From NCBI RefSeq assembly GCF_005818865.1, contig NZ_VBRY01000006.1:62001-126000 (forward strand): a stretch of 64,000 nucleotides of DNA. Reading direction: 5' to 3'. Source of the DNA: Mariprofundus erugo (GTDB taxonomy: Bacteria > Pseudomonadota > Zetaproteobacteria > Mariprofundales > Mariprofundaceae). Positions 37,303-47,402 of the stretch are shown here, in pieces. The number at the start of each line of letters is the position of its first letter. Position 1 is the first letter of the stretch. The notes below the pieces were generated by a model, which was not told the origin of the DNA, searched no databases, and worked only from the letters and a program-made list of their open reading frames with translations. A program made the translations under genes and the position numbers.

Positions 37303-38430
37303 ATGAAGGTTTTCATCAGTGCCGGAGAGACATCGGGTGATATGCATGCCGGTGAAGTGGTCAGTGAGCTTCGGCACCGCTTTCCATCGCTGCAGATTCA
37401 TGGTGTTGCCGGTCCCCGTATGCTGGCGGCCGGGTGTCTGCCGCTGCATCAGATCAGTGAGCTGAATGTGATGGGGCTTGCCGAGGTGCTCGGAGCACTG
37501 AGCCGGATACGGCGTATTGAAGAATCCCTGCTGGCCTGGTGTATACGTGAACAGCCGGATGTGGCGGTGCTTGTCGATTTTTCAAGCTTTCATATGCGTC
37601 TCGGACGTAAGTTGCGCCAGCTTGGTATCCCTGTCGTGCATTTTATTGCCCCGAAATTGTGGGCCTGGGGCGCATGGCGGGTGCGCAAGCTCAGACGATC
37701 GCAGGATGCCCTGGCATGTATTCTTCCATTTGAGCCGGCCTGGTTCTCTGATCGGGGTATTGCTGCCCGTTATGTCGGCAATCCGAGTGCGGGCTCCTGT
37801 GCCCATGGCTGGTCGCTTGAGCAGTTCAGGCAACATATCGGTGTGGCTGAAGGGCGATCTGTGCTGGCGCTGTTGCCGGGCAGCAGGCCGCAGGAATTAA
37901 AGGTGCATGTGCCTCTGCTAAGAGAAGTGCTGTTGCGACTTCAGGCTACAGAGGAGAACCCTCCTGTATGTGTGGTGCCGGTTGCACCGGGTGTGAGCAT
38001 GGATGTGCTGGAGCCATTGTGGCAGGCCGGGGCCCTGCCGCTTGATCGCAATGTGGCTGATTATGCACTGCGGGCAGATGCGGCGGTGGCTGTGTCGGGA
38101 ACGGCAACGCTGGAGCTGGCGCTATGGGATGTACCAACTGTGCTGATCTATCAAACATCGGCGCTGACAGTTTTTCTCGCCCGCATGCTGGTGCGGCTGA
38201 AATGCGTGGGCCTGGCAAATATTATTCTCGATGACAGGCCGGTGATGCCGGAGCTGATTCAGCATGCATGTACGGTTGAGAATATTCTCGGTCAGTTGCT
38301 GCCATTGCTGCATCAGCAGGCGGCGGCGGATGATCAGCGTCATGCTTTTGTCGAGTTAAGGCGACGTCTTGGTCAGCAGCGTGCGGCAGCAGGGGTGGCA
38401 GATATGGTGGAAGAGCTTCTCCACGGTTGA
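37303..38430 (+). CDS. lpxB: Lipid-A-disaccharide synthase
   Basis: A 375-residue GT-B glycosyltransferase (family GT19) joining UDP-diacylglucosamine and lipid X. The N-terminus ISAGETSGDMHAGEVV, the VDFSSFHMRLGRKLRQLGIPVVHFIAPKLWAWG core, the LLPGSRPQEL motif and VSGTATLELAL are all present. Separated from lpxI by an 81-base gap. Last gene of the plus-strand envelope run; a hairpin separates it from a convergent gene. Confidence 0.96.
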   Translation: MKVFISAGETSGDMHAGEVVSELRHRFPSLQIHGVAGPRMLAAGCLPLHQISELNVMGLAEVLGALSRIRRIEESLLAWCIREQPDVAVLVDFSSFHMRLGRKLRQLGIPVVHFIAPKLWAWGAWRVRKLRRSQDALACILPFEPAWFSDRGIAARYVGNPSAGSCAHGWSLEQFRQHIGVAEGRSVLALLPGSRPQELKVHVPLLREVLLRLQATEENPPVCVVPVAPGVSMDVLEPLWQAGALPLDRNVADYALRADAAVAVSGTATLELALWDVPTVLIYQTSALTVFLARMLVRLKCVGLANIILDDRPVMPELIQHACTVENILGQLLPLLHQQAAADDQRHAFVELRRRLGQQRAAAGVADMVEELLHG

Positions 38431-38498
38431 TATTGCAGGCAAGGGCGAAGCCGTGTTTTTTGCCGCTGACTGTCGGGGCGGGCGCTTGTTATCGGATT

Positions 38499-38528
38499 GC
38501 TGCTGCCATCACTGTGGATGGCAGCAGC
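38499..38528. terminator. Twelve-base-pair hairpin between convergent genes
   Basis: GCTGCTGCCATC (38499-38510) pairs perfectly with GATGGCAGCAGC (38517-38528) around a six-base loop, exactly between lpxB and the convergent unknown gene. No T tract on either side, so its role as a bidirectional terminator is inferred from position and stem strength. Confidence 0.5.
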
Positions 38529-38534
38529 TCCGAG

Positions 38535-39074
38535 TTAACGTTCGATGCTGGCGTAAAATGCAGCGCCGGTTTTTTCATCATGAAAGAGCAGAATCCAGTT
38601 GCCCTTTTCAGCAGTGCTGACGGTAATCTTGTGTGGTGGAATGACGACGTTGCGCTTTTGGGCGCTGTCGGCTCCCTCCTCGGTGACAAAGAAGGAGCAG
38701 AGGCCGCTGATGTCGAAGTTGTTTTCATCTTCCATCGAGTAGCTGAGCTGGCAGTTGATGCCATCATCCTCAAGCTGGTTGCTGGCTGAGCTGCCGAGTA
38801 CGTCCGCCTGCAGATTGACCACATCGCCCGGGTGAATGTGTGGGGTATGCACGGTCATCAATGGTTCAATGCCCTCTTTGACAGATTTGATAAGGTCTGC
38901 CATTGAGCCGGTAAATGAGGCAGGGTATGCGTTCTTGGTGTCAAGATTCTCCTCATTCTGGAATGTGATGACGTTTACGTGGTGGCCCTCGGTAGCACTG
39001 GCTTCGCCAGCCTGAAGGGTGGCGCCAAGACAGAGCAGGGTGGTAAACAGACTGCGGATGAGCGATTGACTCAT
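38535..39074 (-). CDS. Unknown exported protein
   Basis: A 179-residue protein with a signal peptide (SLIRSLFTTLLCLGATLQAGEASA, cleavage near residue 27). The mature part is acidic with two Cys (INCQLSY and GLCSFFV) that could form a disulfide, and looks beta-rich. No family recognised. ATG 39074 has AGGAG six bases upstream and was preferred over an earlier ATG at 39098. It is transcribed alone, divergent from gatCAB. Probably periplasmic; function unknown. Confidence 0.65.
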   Translation of the reverse strand: MSQSLIRSLFTTLLCLGATLQAGEASATEGHHVNVITFQNEENLDTKNAYPASFTGSMADLIKSVKEGIEPLMTVHTPHIHPGDVVNLQADVLGSSASNQLEDDGINCQLSYSMEDENNFDISGLCSFFVTEEGADSAQKRNVVIPPHKITVSTAEKGNWILLFHDEKTGAAFYASIER

Positions 39075-39338
39075 GTTAAACTCCTGAATTGAAATCACCG
39101 CGATACTATCACCACATGATTGCCATGGAAGGGTTATGAAGTCTTCAAAATTATAGGGTTAAGGGTTGATTTATGCTTATAGCGGGTGGCTTGCCGGCGT
39201 TGTTGTCATATCCGGCCATCCGTTCCGTTGTCCGGATGTCGGCGGATGGCTGTTCGACGAGGGTCGTGGCAATGGCAGGGCTGCATTTGTCAAACATGCA
39301 GGTTATGCTTCGCGGAAGAAATTTCGAGGCGGATAAAG
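39075..39338. other. 264-base divergent intergenic region before gatC
   Basis: It should contain promoters for both the exported protein and gatCAB. A short frame (39173-39355) lacks any credible protein character and is rejected. A GCCATCCG/CGGATGGC inverted repeat occurs near 39213-39250. No promoter could be assigned with confidence. Confidence 0.35.
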
Positions 39339-39617
39339 ATGGATATAGATGTTAAAAAAGTTGCGATGCTGGCTCGTATCCGGTTAACCGATGCCGAGGC
39401 GGCGGAGCTTGGTCCCCAGCTTGGCGGCATTATCGGCTATATTGAAAAGCTGGCCGAGGTGAATACCGAGGGCGTTGCTCCCACAGCCCATCCCCATGAT
39501 GCAGCCATGCCGCTGCGCGCCAATGTGGTGAGCAATGGCAACCGTCGTGAGCAGTTGCAGGCAGTTGCTCCCAACGTGGAGTCCGGCCTTTATGTGGTGC
39601 CGAAGGTGATTGAATGA
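39339..39617 (+). CDS. gatC: Aspartyl/glutamyl-tRNA amidotransferase subunit C
   Basis: A 92-residue GatC, the small stabilising subunit of the GatCAB amidotransferase that corrects Glu-tRNA(Gln) and/or Asp-tRNA(Asn). DVKKVAMLARIRLTDAEAA opens the protein and the PTAHPHDAAMPLRANVV segment is the characteristic wrapping loop. ATG 39339 was chosen by family alignment; the longer frame upstream is Cys/Arg-rich and unlike protein. Followed by gatA after 55 bases. Confidence 0.93.
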   Translation: MDIDVKKVAMLARIRLTDAEAAELGPQLGGIIGYIEKLAEVNTEGVAPTAHPHDAAMPLRANVVSNGNRREQLQAVAPNVESGLYVVPKVIE

Positions 39618-39672
39618 TGCCTGTTGCCCCGTTTTTGATGAACCCGAATATTTATACCGATGGAGCCCGTTA

Positions 39673-41151
39673 ATGCCATTCAGTTCACTGTCTGAAATCA
39701 AGGCCCGCCTCGATGCCGGTGAAACCACCGCCGTTGAGGTTGCCACGCGCTATTTGCAGCGTATTGCGGCCTATAACCCGACCCTTAATGCATTTGTTCA
39801 CCTGGATGCAGATCATGTTCTGGCCCAGGCCAGGGCATCCGATGCCCATCGGGCGGCGCATGGCGCCCGTCCTCTGGAAGGATTGCCTGTCGCGGTCAAG
39901 GATATCTTCTGTACCCAGGATGGACCAACCCGTTGCTGTTCGAAGATTCTTGAGGGTTTTGAGGCACCGTATGATGCGCATGTGATTACCCGCCTGAAAG
40001 AGGCCGGCGCTGTGCTCGTTGGTAAAACCAATATGGATGAGTTTGCCATGGGCTCATCGACTGAAACCTCCGCATTCGGCATTTGTCGTAATCCCTGGGA
40101 TGTGGAGCGTATTCCCGGCGGTTCTTCCGGTGGTTCCGCCAGTGCGGTGGCCGCTGCACTGGCTCCGGCAGCGCTCGGCACCGATACCGGTGGTTCGATT
40201 CGTCAGCCTGCAGCCCTGTGCGGTATCGTTGGTCTGAAGCCGACCTATGGCCGTGTTTCACGTCGCGGCATTATCGCGTTTGCCTCCTCGCTTGATCAGG
40301 CAGGTCCAATGACCCGCACGGTACGTGATGCGGCGATGTTGACAGCGGCGATCTCCGGTCATGACTCGGGTGATGCCACATCGGTGGCTAACCCGCCGGT
40401 GGTCGACTGGTTGGGTGCTTGCGACAAGATGGATATGAAAGGGCTGAAAATTGGTCGCCCGAAAGAGTACTTTGTCGATGGTATGGATGCCGGTGTACGG
40501 GCCGAAGTCGAAGCGGCGCTGAAAAAATGCGAGGAGCTGGGCGCTGAGATTATCGATATTTCGCTGCCGCATACCGAGTATGCTGTGGCGGCCTATTATG
40601 TGATCGCTCCGTCCGAGGCTTCTGCCAATCTCTCCCGTTATGACGGCGTGCGTTTCGGCCATCGCTGTGAGGCGCCTGAAGATCTTCTGGATATGTATAC
40701 CCGCAGCCGTGACGAAGGCTTCGGCTCCGAAGTGAAACGTCGTATTCTGACCGGTGCATTTGCACTCTCATCCGGTTATTACGATGCCTATTACCTGAAG
40801 GCACAGCAGGTGCGCACACTGATTCAGCAGGATTTTATCAAGGCATTTGAGCAGGTGGATGTGATTGCCACCCCGACCAGCCCGATTACCGCCTTTAAAC
40901 TGGGTGAAAAAACCGATGATCCGCTGACCATGTATCTTTCCGATATATTTACCATTGCGCTGAACCTGGCCGGTCTGCCCGGCCTGTCGCAGCCTTGTGG
41001 TATGGTGGATGGTTTGCCTGTTGGTCTGCAGTGGATTGCACCGGCATGGCGTGAGGATTTGCTGCTGTCAACGGCGGCGGCCTATGAGGCTGCGACGGAG
41101 TGGGGAACGCTCTGCCCACAGGGCTATGCTGCTGACGGAGGTGCGCTATGA
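39673..41151 (+). CDS. gatA: Aspartyl/glutamyl-tRNA amidotransferase subunit A
   Basis: A 492-residue amidase-signature enzyme releasing ammonia from glutamine for GatB. The Ser-cis-Ser-Lys triad is visible: Lys76 (VAVKDIF), Ser151 (GGSSGGS) and Ser175 (TGGSIRQP). ATG 39673 has GGAG about seven bases upstream; an ATG at 39610 overlapping gatC encodes an unrelated extension. It overlaps gatB by ATGA. Confidence 0.97.
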   Translation: MPFSSLSEIKARLDAGETTAVEVATRYLQRIAAYNPTLNAFVHLDADHVLAQARASDAHRAAHGARPLEGLPVAVKDIFCTQDGPTRCCSKILEGFEAPYDAHVITRLKEAGAVLVGKTNMDEFAMGSSTETSAFGICRNPWDVERIPGGSSGGSASAVAAALAPAALGTDTGGSIRQPAALCGIVGLKPTYGRVSRRGIIAFASSLDQAGPMTRTVRDAAMLTAAISGHDSGDATSVANPPVVDWLGACDKMDMKGLKIGRPKEYFVDGMDAGVRAEVEAALKKCEELGAEIIDISLPHTEYAVAAYYVIAPSEASANLSRYDGVRFGHRCEAPEDLLDMYTRSRDEGFGSEVKRRILTGAFALSSGYYDAYYLKAQQVRTLIQQDFIKAFEQVDVIATPTSPITAFKLGEKTDDPLTMYLSDIFTIALNLAGLPGLSQPCGMVDGLPVGLQWIAPAWREDLLLSTAAAYEAATEWGTLCPQGYAADGGAL

Positions 41152-42581
41152 GCTGGGAAGTTGTCATCGGACTGGAAGTCCATGTACAGATCAATACGGC
41201 CACCAAGGCATTTTGTGGTTGTTCAACCGCCTTTGGTTCCGAGCCGAACAGCCAGACCTGCCCGGTCTGTCTGGGTATGCCGGGCCAGCTGCCGGTACTG
41301 AACAGTGAAGCGGTGGATAAAACGATTCTCACCGGTCTGGCTATCAATGCCCATATCAATCTTGAGTCCCGGTTTGATCGCAAGAACTATTTCTATCCGG
41401 ATCTGCCGAAAGGCTATCAGATCAGCCAGTTCGCCATTCCTCTGGTGGAGGGGGGCTATCTCGATATCCCGGCCAAAGATGGCGGTGAGAAACGCATTGG
41501 TATTACCCGTATCCATATGGAAGAGGATGCCGGAAAATCGATGCATGAAGGGCTTGATGGCGTTTCACATATCGACCTGAATCGTTCCGGTGTGCCGCTG
41601 ATGGAGATTGTCTCCGAACCTGATATGCGCTCTGCCGATGAAGCTGTTGCCTATCTGAAACAGTTGCATCAGCTGATTGTCTTCCTCGGTGTTTCGGGAG
41701 CGAATATGGAGATGGGGCAGTTCCGTTGTGATGCCAACGTTTCCGTACATCGGCCGGGCACGCCGTTCGGTACCCGTGCCGAGCTGAAAAACCTCAACTC
41801 ATTCCGCTTTATCAAACAGGCGATTGAATATGAGGTGAATCGTCAGATTGAGCTGATTGAGGATGGCGGCAAGGTGGTGCAGGAGACCCGTCTGTTTGAT
41901 TCGACGACCGGTGAATCCCGCTCTATGCGTGGTAAGGAAGAGGCACACGACTATCGCTACTTCCCTGATCCTGATCTGCCACCGCTGCGTGTATCTCAGC
42001 AGGATGTGGATGCAATCCGGGCCGGTATGCCGGAGTTGCCGGGGCAGCTCAGGCAGCGTTTTGAAACCGAATATGGGCTCTCCTCCTATGATGCGGATGT
42101 GCTGACCCAGACACGTGAGCTGGCTTGCTGGTATGAGTCGCTGGTGGCTGCTCACCCGGCCGATCCGAAGCGTTGCGCCAACTGGATGGCCAATGAGCTG
42201 CTGGGTCGTCTGAAAGAGGCTGGCTGCGAAATTGAGCAGTCACCTGTATCCGCGGCGCGACTGGCCGGATTGCTGGATCGCATTGCTGATAACACGATCT
42301 CGGGCAAAATAGCCAAGGATGTGCTGGATGCGATGATGGCTTCCGATGCCAGTGCTGATGCGATTATTGAAAGCAAGGGGCTGAAGCAGGTTTCCGACAG
42401 CGGCGAGATTGATGCGATTATTCTGGCTGTGATGGAAGAAAACCCTGATCAGGTGACCGGCTACCGGGGTGGCAAGGATCGTCTGTTCGGTTTCTTTGTC
42501 GGTCAGGTGATGAAGGCATCGCGTGGCAAGGCGAACCCGGCGCTGGTGAACGAGCGCTTGCTGGAGCTGCTCAAGGGGTGA
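41148..42581 (+). CDS. gatB: Aspartyl/glutamyl-tRNA amidotransferase subunit B
   Basis: A 477-residue GatB with the kinase-like core ([21 protein letters not shown], then [11 protein letters not shown] forming the Cys zinc site) and a C-terminal YqeY-like tRNA-binding region. GatB phosphorylates the mischarged tRNA and amidates it. The presence of gatCAB implies indirect Gln-tRNA and/or Asn-tRNA synthesis; which one cannot be decided here. Confidence 0.97.
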   Translation: MSWEVVIGLEVHVQINTATKAFCGCSTAFGSEPNSQTCPVCLGMPGQLPVLNSEAVDKTILTGLAINAHINLESRFDRKNYFYPDLPKGYQISQFAIPLVEGGYLDIPAKDGGEKRIGITRIHMEEDAGKSMHEGLDGVSHIDLNRSGVPLMEIVSEPDMRSADEAVAYLKQLHQLIVFLGVSGANMEMGQFRCDANVSVHRPGTPFGTRAELKNLNSFRFIKQAIEYEVNRQIELIEDGGKVVQETRLFDSTTGESRSMRGKEEAHDYRYFPDPDLPPLRVSQQDVDAIRAGMPELPGQLRQRFETEYGLSSYDADVLTQTRELACWYESLVAAHPADPKRCANWMANELLGRLKEAGCEIEQSPVSAARLAGLLDRIADNTISGKIAKDVLDAMMASDASADAIIESKGLKQVSDSGEIDAIILAVMEENPDQVTGYRGGKDRLFGFFVGQVMKASRGKANPALVNERLLELLKG

Positions 42582-42617
42582 TTTTTCACTCTTCGCTTGC
42601 GTGATGAAGCAGGTGCA

Positions 42618-45215
42618 ATGAATCGGCGATTGATTGTAGCAGTCTGCCTTTTTCTGGCGGCAGTATTGTGGTGGCGACTGGATATCAAGTCACTGCAGGC
42701 GGCCATTGAAGGGCAGACTGCCCGCCTTAGCGGCTCCCGCCTGATTGCCAAAGAGGTGAGTCTGAGTCTGATTCATGGCGTTGGTTTGCGCCTGGATCAG
42801 GTGAGTCTCAACAATCCGCTGCTCTCCATGCAGGCCGGCCATATCAATATCGGTATCCATCTGCTGCCGCTTCTGCTTGGCAAGATCGAGGTTGGTACGC
42901 TGGATATTCATGATGCGACATTGAAGCTGGATGGTGATGCAGCAGCCAACCTTTCAGCTTCATTTGCATCGCTGCCCTTTGAGCGTGTCCATCTGATACG
43001 CAGTTCTATTGAGGATATGCGGGGTATTTCGAAGCTCGAAAACATCGAGCTGGATGTCCGTAATATCGGTCCTGATCGCGAAATGCTCTGGGAAATTTCT
43101 TCCAGACAGTCCGATTACTCTCTTCATGGCCACGGCCAGATGGCCTTTCGCGCCGGTACTGTCATGTCCGGTTTCGGCAAGCTTAAACTGACATCCATTC
43201 CTGCATCACTGCTTTCGGTGGTGGCTCCGACCATGCTGTCCGACTGGTTTGCCGGGCAAAGTCAGCGGTTGAGTGGTGGTCTTACGCTTGATATTACCCG
43301 TCAGCGTGGCTGGTCCCTGTTTGGTGAAGTGGATGCGGGTGGTGATGAGCAGCATCAGCCGGTGCGGCTGAGAGGAAAACTCAGTCATCCTGCCGCCGGT
43401 GAGCTGGTGTGGCACGACAGCTTTGTCCATCTTGATGACAGGGCTGTGATCGCTCTGGATGGTCATTGTAGTCAGGGGCAGTGCGAAAGTCATCTCGATG
43501 CCCGCAGCATGCCGGTTGCGGCATGGTTGCGGCTGTTTCCCGATGCTGTGGATTTGCCCAAAACGCTGGCCGGCAAGAGCCGGCTTGAGGCCATGCTGCG
43601 ATGGCATGGTGATCAGTGGGAGGCAAGTGGCAGTGTTCGTCTGAATGAGGCCTCGTTCAGTTACAGGCAGCAGTCCCGTCCACTGCCCGCTTTGCAGCTG
43701 ACGGTGTCGGAACTGCATGGTGAGCGAAACGGCTGGGGCGGTCGGGCGGTGATTACGTTCCCGGGCATTGCCAGTGAGATTCTGCTGCAGGCAGACAGCA
43801 GCAGTGCCGCCAGGGTGAAGCATCAGCCGCCATCGCAGTCGTTGCTGCTTACGCTTGCCTCTACAAAGCTTGCGGATGGTGTATGGCAACCATTCGGTAA
43901 TCTGCTGCTCTCCTCGCTCAATATTGCGCCGGATCTTACCGGAAGCGGTACCATGCGTGCCGCAGTCGAATTGCAGTTGCAGCCGGAGCACTCCTCGCTG
44001 CAGCTGGATCTGGGGGCGGATGAAGCCAGGGTGGCGTATGCCGGTCAGTGGGAAAAGCCGGCCGGAGTGGTGGCGTTGTGCCACGGTAAGGTTGGCTGGC
44101 GCTCGATGATCAGTCAGCCGGACGGGGTACAGCTGGACCGCTGTCGTGTGGCGGATGCGCAGCTTGATACGCTTGCGTACCATCAGAAAGAGAAACGTGA
44201 GAGCCTGGCCCTTTCAGGGCTGACGCTTGATCTGGATAAGCTCGCTGAAAGAAAGCTGTTGTTGCCCGACTGGCTGCGCCTGTATCATGGTCGCATTGAA
44301 GGTAGCGGTCAATTTGACTGGCTGGATGGCAGCGGGTTGCTGAAGAGGGCATCGGGCGACTGGAACTTGCAACAGGCAGGCACATTTGACTGGCAGCTCA
44401 GTGGCCGGGTGAAGGTGGCTGACGGGATCTTTGCCAGTGATCACCTGCAGCTGAGCGGCCCGCTCGGGCAGGCCGAGCTTAAAGGGCGTTTTCGTGCCAC
44501 CGATCGCAGTGGTACCATCAATGTGCTGAGTGGTCATCTTGACTGGCAGGCATTGCCCGGTCTGCCGGCAGGCTTGGCCGATATCCATCTCGCCGGTCAT
44601 ATTGCTCAGGGGTATGTCACTGCGCTCGGTTATGAGTGGCAGGGCATGTCAGCCGACTATTTCATGGATCAGGGGCACCTGGTCCTGAAGCAGGGGGTGG
44701 TTCCGTTTGCAGGCGGTCAGCTGCAGGTGGATGAGTTGATGTTGACCCCTGTGGCCTCATCATTGCGGCTGGATGGCAAAATCAGGGCCAAAGAGGTGAA
44801 GCTGGAGCAGCTGCCCTGGCTGGCGGAGTGGTTGCAGGCTGATCTGTCCGGAAAACTTGGCGCCAACATCGAGGTGAAAGGGTTGTTCAACCAGGATGGT
44901 GCCGTGGCCGATATGTCTGCCTGGCAGCGCAGCAACGGTGATCTTGTCGTGTATAGCGGCAGCTGGCTGCCGCGTGACAGTGCGTTGCGCGGGTTGTCGG
45001 CACCGGGTGACTTTCGCAAGCTGCAGTTGAGATTCCGGCTGCAGGAGCAGGGGGTGGATATTCCTTCTGTGGAGTTGGTGCGCCACGGCATTCGTTACCG
45101 GGGACAGGCCGCGATTGCAGCAGATGGTGCGATCAGCGGTGGATTGAAGGGGGGCGGAGCGGTTACGCTTCAAGGGCAGTGGCCATATCCGCAATGGCAG
45201 CCACACCTGCAATAA
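42618..45215 (+). CDS. AsmA-family envelope protein
   Basis: An 865-residue protein with one N-terminal membrane anchor (about residues 2-17) and a long beta-rich periplasmic part built of repeated amphipathic strands. The N-terminus (VSLSLIHGVGLRLDQVSL, LLLGKIEVGTLDIHDATLKLDG) and the C-terminal AsmA_2-like region (ITGGLKGGGAVTLQG-type ending) place it among AsmA/TamB/YhdP-like proteins, which bridge membranes and carry phospholipids. ATG 42618 has AGGTG upstream. It follows gatB by 36 bases. The exact subfamily is uncertain. Confidence 0.75.
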   Translation: MNRRLIVAVCLFLAAVLWWRLDIKSLQAAIEGQTARLSGSRLIAKEVSLSLIHGVGLRLDQVSLNNPLLSMQAGHINIGIHLLPLLLGKIEVGTLDIHDATLKLDGDAAANLSASFASLPFERVHLIRSSIEDMRGISKLENIELDVRNIGPDREMLWEISSRQSDYSLHGHGQMAFRAGTVMSGFGKLKLTSIPASLLSVVAPTMLSDWFAGQSQRLSGGLTLDITRQRGWSLFGEVDAGGDEQHQPVRLRGKLSHPAAGELVWHDSFVHLDDRAVIALDGHCSQGQCESHLDARSMPVAAWLRLFPDAVDLPKTLAGKSRLEAMLRWHGDQWEASGSVRLNEASFSYRQQSRPLPALQLTVSELHGERNGWGGRAVITFPGIASEILLQADSSSAARVKHQPPSQSLLLTLASTKLADGVWQPFGNLLLSSLNIAPDLTGSGTMRAAVELQLQPEHSSLQLDLGADEARVAYAGQWEKPAGVVALCHGKVGWRSMISQPDGVQLDRCRVADAQLDTLAYHQKEKRESLALSGLTLDLDKLAERKLLLPDWLRLYHGRIEGSGQFDWLDGSGLLKRASGDWNLQQAGTFDWQLSGRVKVADGIFASDHLQLSGPLGQAELKGRFRATDRSGTINVLSGHLDWQALPGLPAGLADIHLAGHIAQGYVTALGYEWQGMSADYFMDQGHLVLKQGVVPFAGGQLQVDELMLTPVASSLRLDGKIRAKEVKLEQLPWLAEWLQADLSGKLGANIEVKGLFNQDGAVADMSAWQRSNGDLVVYSGSWLPRDSALRGLSAPGDFRKLQLRFRLQEQGVDIPSVELVRHGIRYRGQAAIAADGAISGGLKGGGAVTLQGQWPYPQWQPHLQ

Positions 45216-45258
45216 TTCTGCTTGTCATCTCTGCAGGCTTTATGGCAATATTTTTTGC

Positions 45259-46461
45259 ATGAAACAGTTATCTATTCGTGTCCAACAAATCAAACCATCG
45301 GCAACGCTGGCCATTACAGCCAAGGCAGCCCAAATGCGGGCGGCCGGCCGAAGTGTGATCTCACTTTCTGTCGGTGAACCCGATTTTGAAACGCCACAGA
45401 GCGCGCGTGAAGCCGGCATTGCCGCCATTAACAGCGGCTTTACCCGTTATACCGATGTGGCAGGTATTCCGGAGCTGCGTCAGGCGATTGCGGATAAGTT
45501 TTCCCGTGATCACGGGCTGGAATACAGTGCATCTGATATCCTGGTCTCTTCCGGCGGCAAGCAGTGCATCTTCAACTTTCTGATGGCTGTGATGGATCCG
45601 GGTGAGCGGGCCATCATTCCTGCGCCTTACTGGGTTTCCTACCCGGATATGGTCAAGCTGACCGAAGGGATTCCTGTCATAGTGCCGACCACGGCCGAAA
45701 ATCATTTCAAGGTGACGGCCGAGCAGATTGAAAAGGTGATCTGCCATCGTTGCAAGGTGCTGTTTCTCAATTCGCCTTCAAACCCGACCGGTATGGTCTA
45801 TACGGCCGAGGAGCTGGTCGCGATCGGTGATGTCGTGCGCCGTCATCCCGATCTGCTGGTTGCGACCGATGATATGTATGAGAAAATCATCTTTGATGGT
45901 CGCAAGTTTGCCACCTTTGCCGAGGTTAACCCCGATCTGAAAGAGCGCACGGTGACATTTAACGGTGTGTCCAAGGCTTATTGCATGACCGGTTGGCGTA
46001 TCGGTTACTGTGCCGGTTCATCGGCACTGATCAAGGCGATGGCCAAGATTCAGGGGCAGAGTACATCCAACCCGAACTCGATTGCGCAGAAAGCAGCGCT
46101 GGCAGCTCTGACCGGTCCGACGCATGCGCTGGATGAGATGGTGCGCACCTATGAGCAGCGCAGGGCATGGCTGGTGAGTGCGATCAATGCGATTGGCGGT
46201 ATGCATGCGATTATGCCGGATGGCGCTTTTTATGTGTTCCCGTCTGTTGAAGGGCTGATCGGCAAAACGACTGCATCCGGTGTGACGCTTGCCGACGATG
46301 TGGTATTTTGTGAGTGGTTGCTGGAAGAGGCCGGTGTGGCGCTGGTTCCGGGTACCGAGTTCGGTGCTCCGGGATTTGTGCGCTTCTCCTATGCGGTCAG
46401 TCAGGCAACGCTTGAAGATGCTGTCAGCCGCATCGCTGACGCGGTTAAAACACTGAAGTAA
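45259..46461 (+). CDS. Class I aspartate aminotransferase
   Basis: A 400-residue PLP enzyme of fold type I, AspAT subgroup I-beta. LSVGEPDFETP is at about residues 36-46, NSPSNPTG at 171-178, the PLP lysine is Lys239 in NGVSKAYCMTGWRIGY, and the C-terminal substrate-binding Arg is in FVRFSYA. It most likely converts aspartate to oxaloacetate; prephenate as an additional substrate is possible in this subgroup. It is separated from the AsmA-like gene by 43 bases. Confidence 0.92.
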   Translation: MKQLSIRVQQIKPSATLAITAKAAQMRAAGRSVISLSVGEPDFETPQSAREAGIAAINSGFTRYTDVAGIPELRQAIADKFSRDHGLEYSASDILVSSGGKQCIFNFLMAVMDPGERAIIPAPYWVSYPDMVKLTEGIPVIVPTTAENHFKVTAEQIEKVICHRCKVLFLNSPSNPTGMVYTAEELVAIGDVVRRHPDLLVATDDMYEKIIFDGRKFATFAEVNPDLKERTVTFNGVSKAYCMTGWRIGYCAGSSALIKAMAKIQGQSTSNPNSIAQKAALAALTGPTHALDEMVRTYEQRRAWLVSAINAIGGMHAIMPDGAFYVFPSVEGLIGKTTASGVTLADDVVFCEWLLEEAGVALVPGTEFGAPGFVRFSYAVSQATLEDAVSRIADAVKTLK

Positions 46462-46465
46462 TCAT

Positions 46466-46509
46466 GTGACGGGCAGGGGCGGGTATGTGTTTTCCGCTCC
46501 TGCTGTCAC
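46466..46509. terminator. Hairpin between convergent aminotransferase and membrane-protein genes
   Basis: GTGAC at 46466-46470 plus the G-rich stretch to 46482 pairs imperfectly with 46494-46509 (ending GTCAC), a 16-17-base stem interrupted by one or two mismatches. It lies in the 57-base gap between two convergent stops, suggesting a bidirectional terminator. Confidence 0.45.
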
Positions 46510-46518
46510 ATCATCCGT

Positions 46519-47244
46519 TTATAATACCCACATGACAAAACCCATGCTGAGCATGCTCGCCGGTGCAAACCATTGCCCCGGTATGAGTGCACGCGTGGCG
46601 GATGCGGTCAGGGCGGTAATCAGCGTCGCCAGGAAGAGTGGTTGCCACTCTGTGCCATGATAGACGTGCAGACTCCAGCTCAGCATGACAATGGATATGG
46701 CGATCAGGGCCAGGTGGCCGGCAAGTGTCTGTTCCGGGTGAGCCGGGAAGCCGAGTCTGATCAGACGAGGGGTCAGATGGCCCAGGCTGTCAACCCAGTA
46801 GGCCGCCGGCAGGGCAAGACAGAGGCATAGCGCCAGTCCAAGTCCGAACTCCGGAATGTTGCGAAACCAGATCAGGGCAATGAGCAGGGCCAGCAGCTGA
46901 TGGGCCAGCGGTGGCAGCTGAATACTCTTGTATATTTTAATATCGACATCGGCATTTTTACTTGTCCATGCCTGCTGCAGGTGTTGCCAGAAACGACTGT
47001 TAATCAGTGTGGCCAGCATCGATGGCAACAGCAGCGTCAGCATGCCGATCCACAGGGTTTGGCTGTCACTATAGACGGGCCACATAAGGATCCAGATCGT
47101 CAACAGGGGCAAAACAGCATGCTGGATGGTGGCAGGTGCAACGCCACGACGAAACAGCATCACGGAGAACCATGCCAGCTGCAGAATGCCGACAGCCAGT
47201 AAGATGTTAAGGGTGATATCGCCTGTGGATATATTGCTGAACAT
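46519..47244 (-). CDS. Polytopic membrane protein, possibly dolichol-kinase/CdsA-like
   Basis: A 241-residue protein with seven or so hydrophobic segments. The segment YWVDSLGHLTP...HPEQTLAGHLALI resembles a degenerate version of the D-S-x-G ... K-[ST]-x-E-G signature of polyprenol/diacylglycerol kinases and CDP-DAG synthases, with changes at expected catalytic positions. I therefore suggest only distant kinship. ATG 47244 was taken as start because the longer frame (47304) adds a Cys-rich non-membrane peptide. Divergent from rpiA. Confidence 0.55.
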   Translation of the reverse strand: MFSNISTGDITLNILLAVGILQLAWFSVMLFRRGVAPATIQHAVLPLLTIWILMWPVYSDSQTLWIGMLTLLLPSMLATLINSRFWQHLQQAWTSKNADVDIKIYKSIQLPPLAHQLLALLIALIWFRNIPEFGLGLALCLCLALPAAYWVDSLGHLTPRLIRLGFPAHPEQTLAGHLALIAISIVMLSWSLHVYHGTEWQPLFLATLITALTASATRALIPGQWFAPASMLSMGFVMWVL

Positions 47245-47350
47245 GCAGCCCAGCCTACAGGAGTCTGCCGGATTTGTGCAATTTGTGCTGTGCAGTCTCG
47301 TCATAAATATGTGGAGGGGATTTTTCTGCTATGCAGGGGATGATAAAAAA

Positions 47351-47402
47351 ACGTCTGGCAACCCTCCTGCCGGGGTAAAACCGACAATTTTAATGTCGTT
47401 TT
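47351..47402 (+). ncRNA. Possible structured leader upstream of rpiA (pseudoknot-like)
   Basis: GGCA (47357-47360) can pair with TGCC (47368-47371), while the loop ACCC (47361-47364) can pair with GGGT (47373-47376), an H-type pseudoknot. A CGACA/TGTCG hairpin (47382-47398) and a TTTT run follow. The GGCAACCCTCC core recalls SAM-I/SAM-IV riboswitches, but the rest of those aptamers is not recognisable. Low confidence. Confidence 0.25.

Noticed and set aside
39173-39355. Short 60-codon frame upstream of gatC
   Set aside because: No ribosome site or protein-like composition; it overlaps the probable gatC leader.
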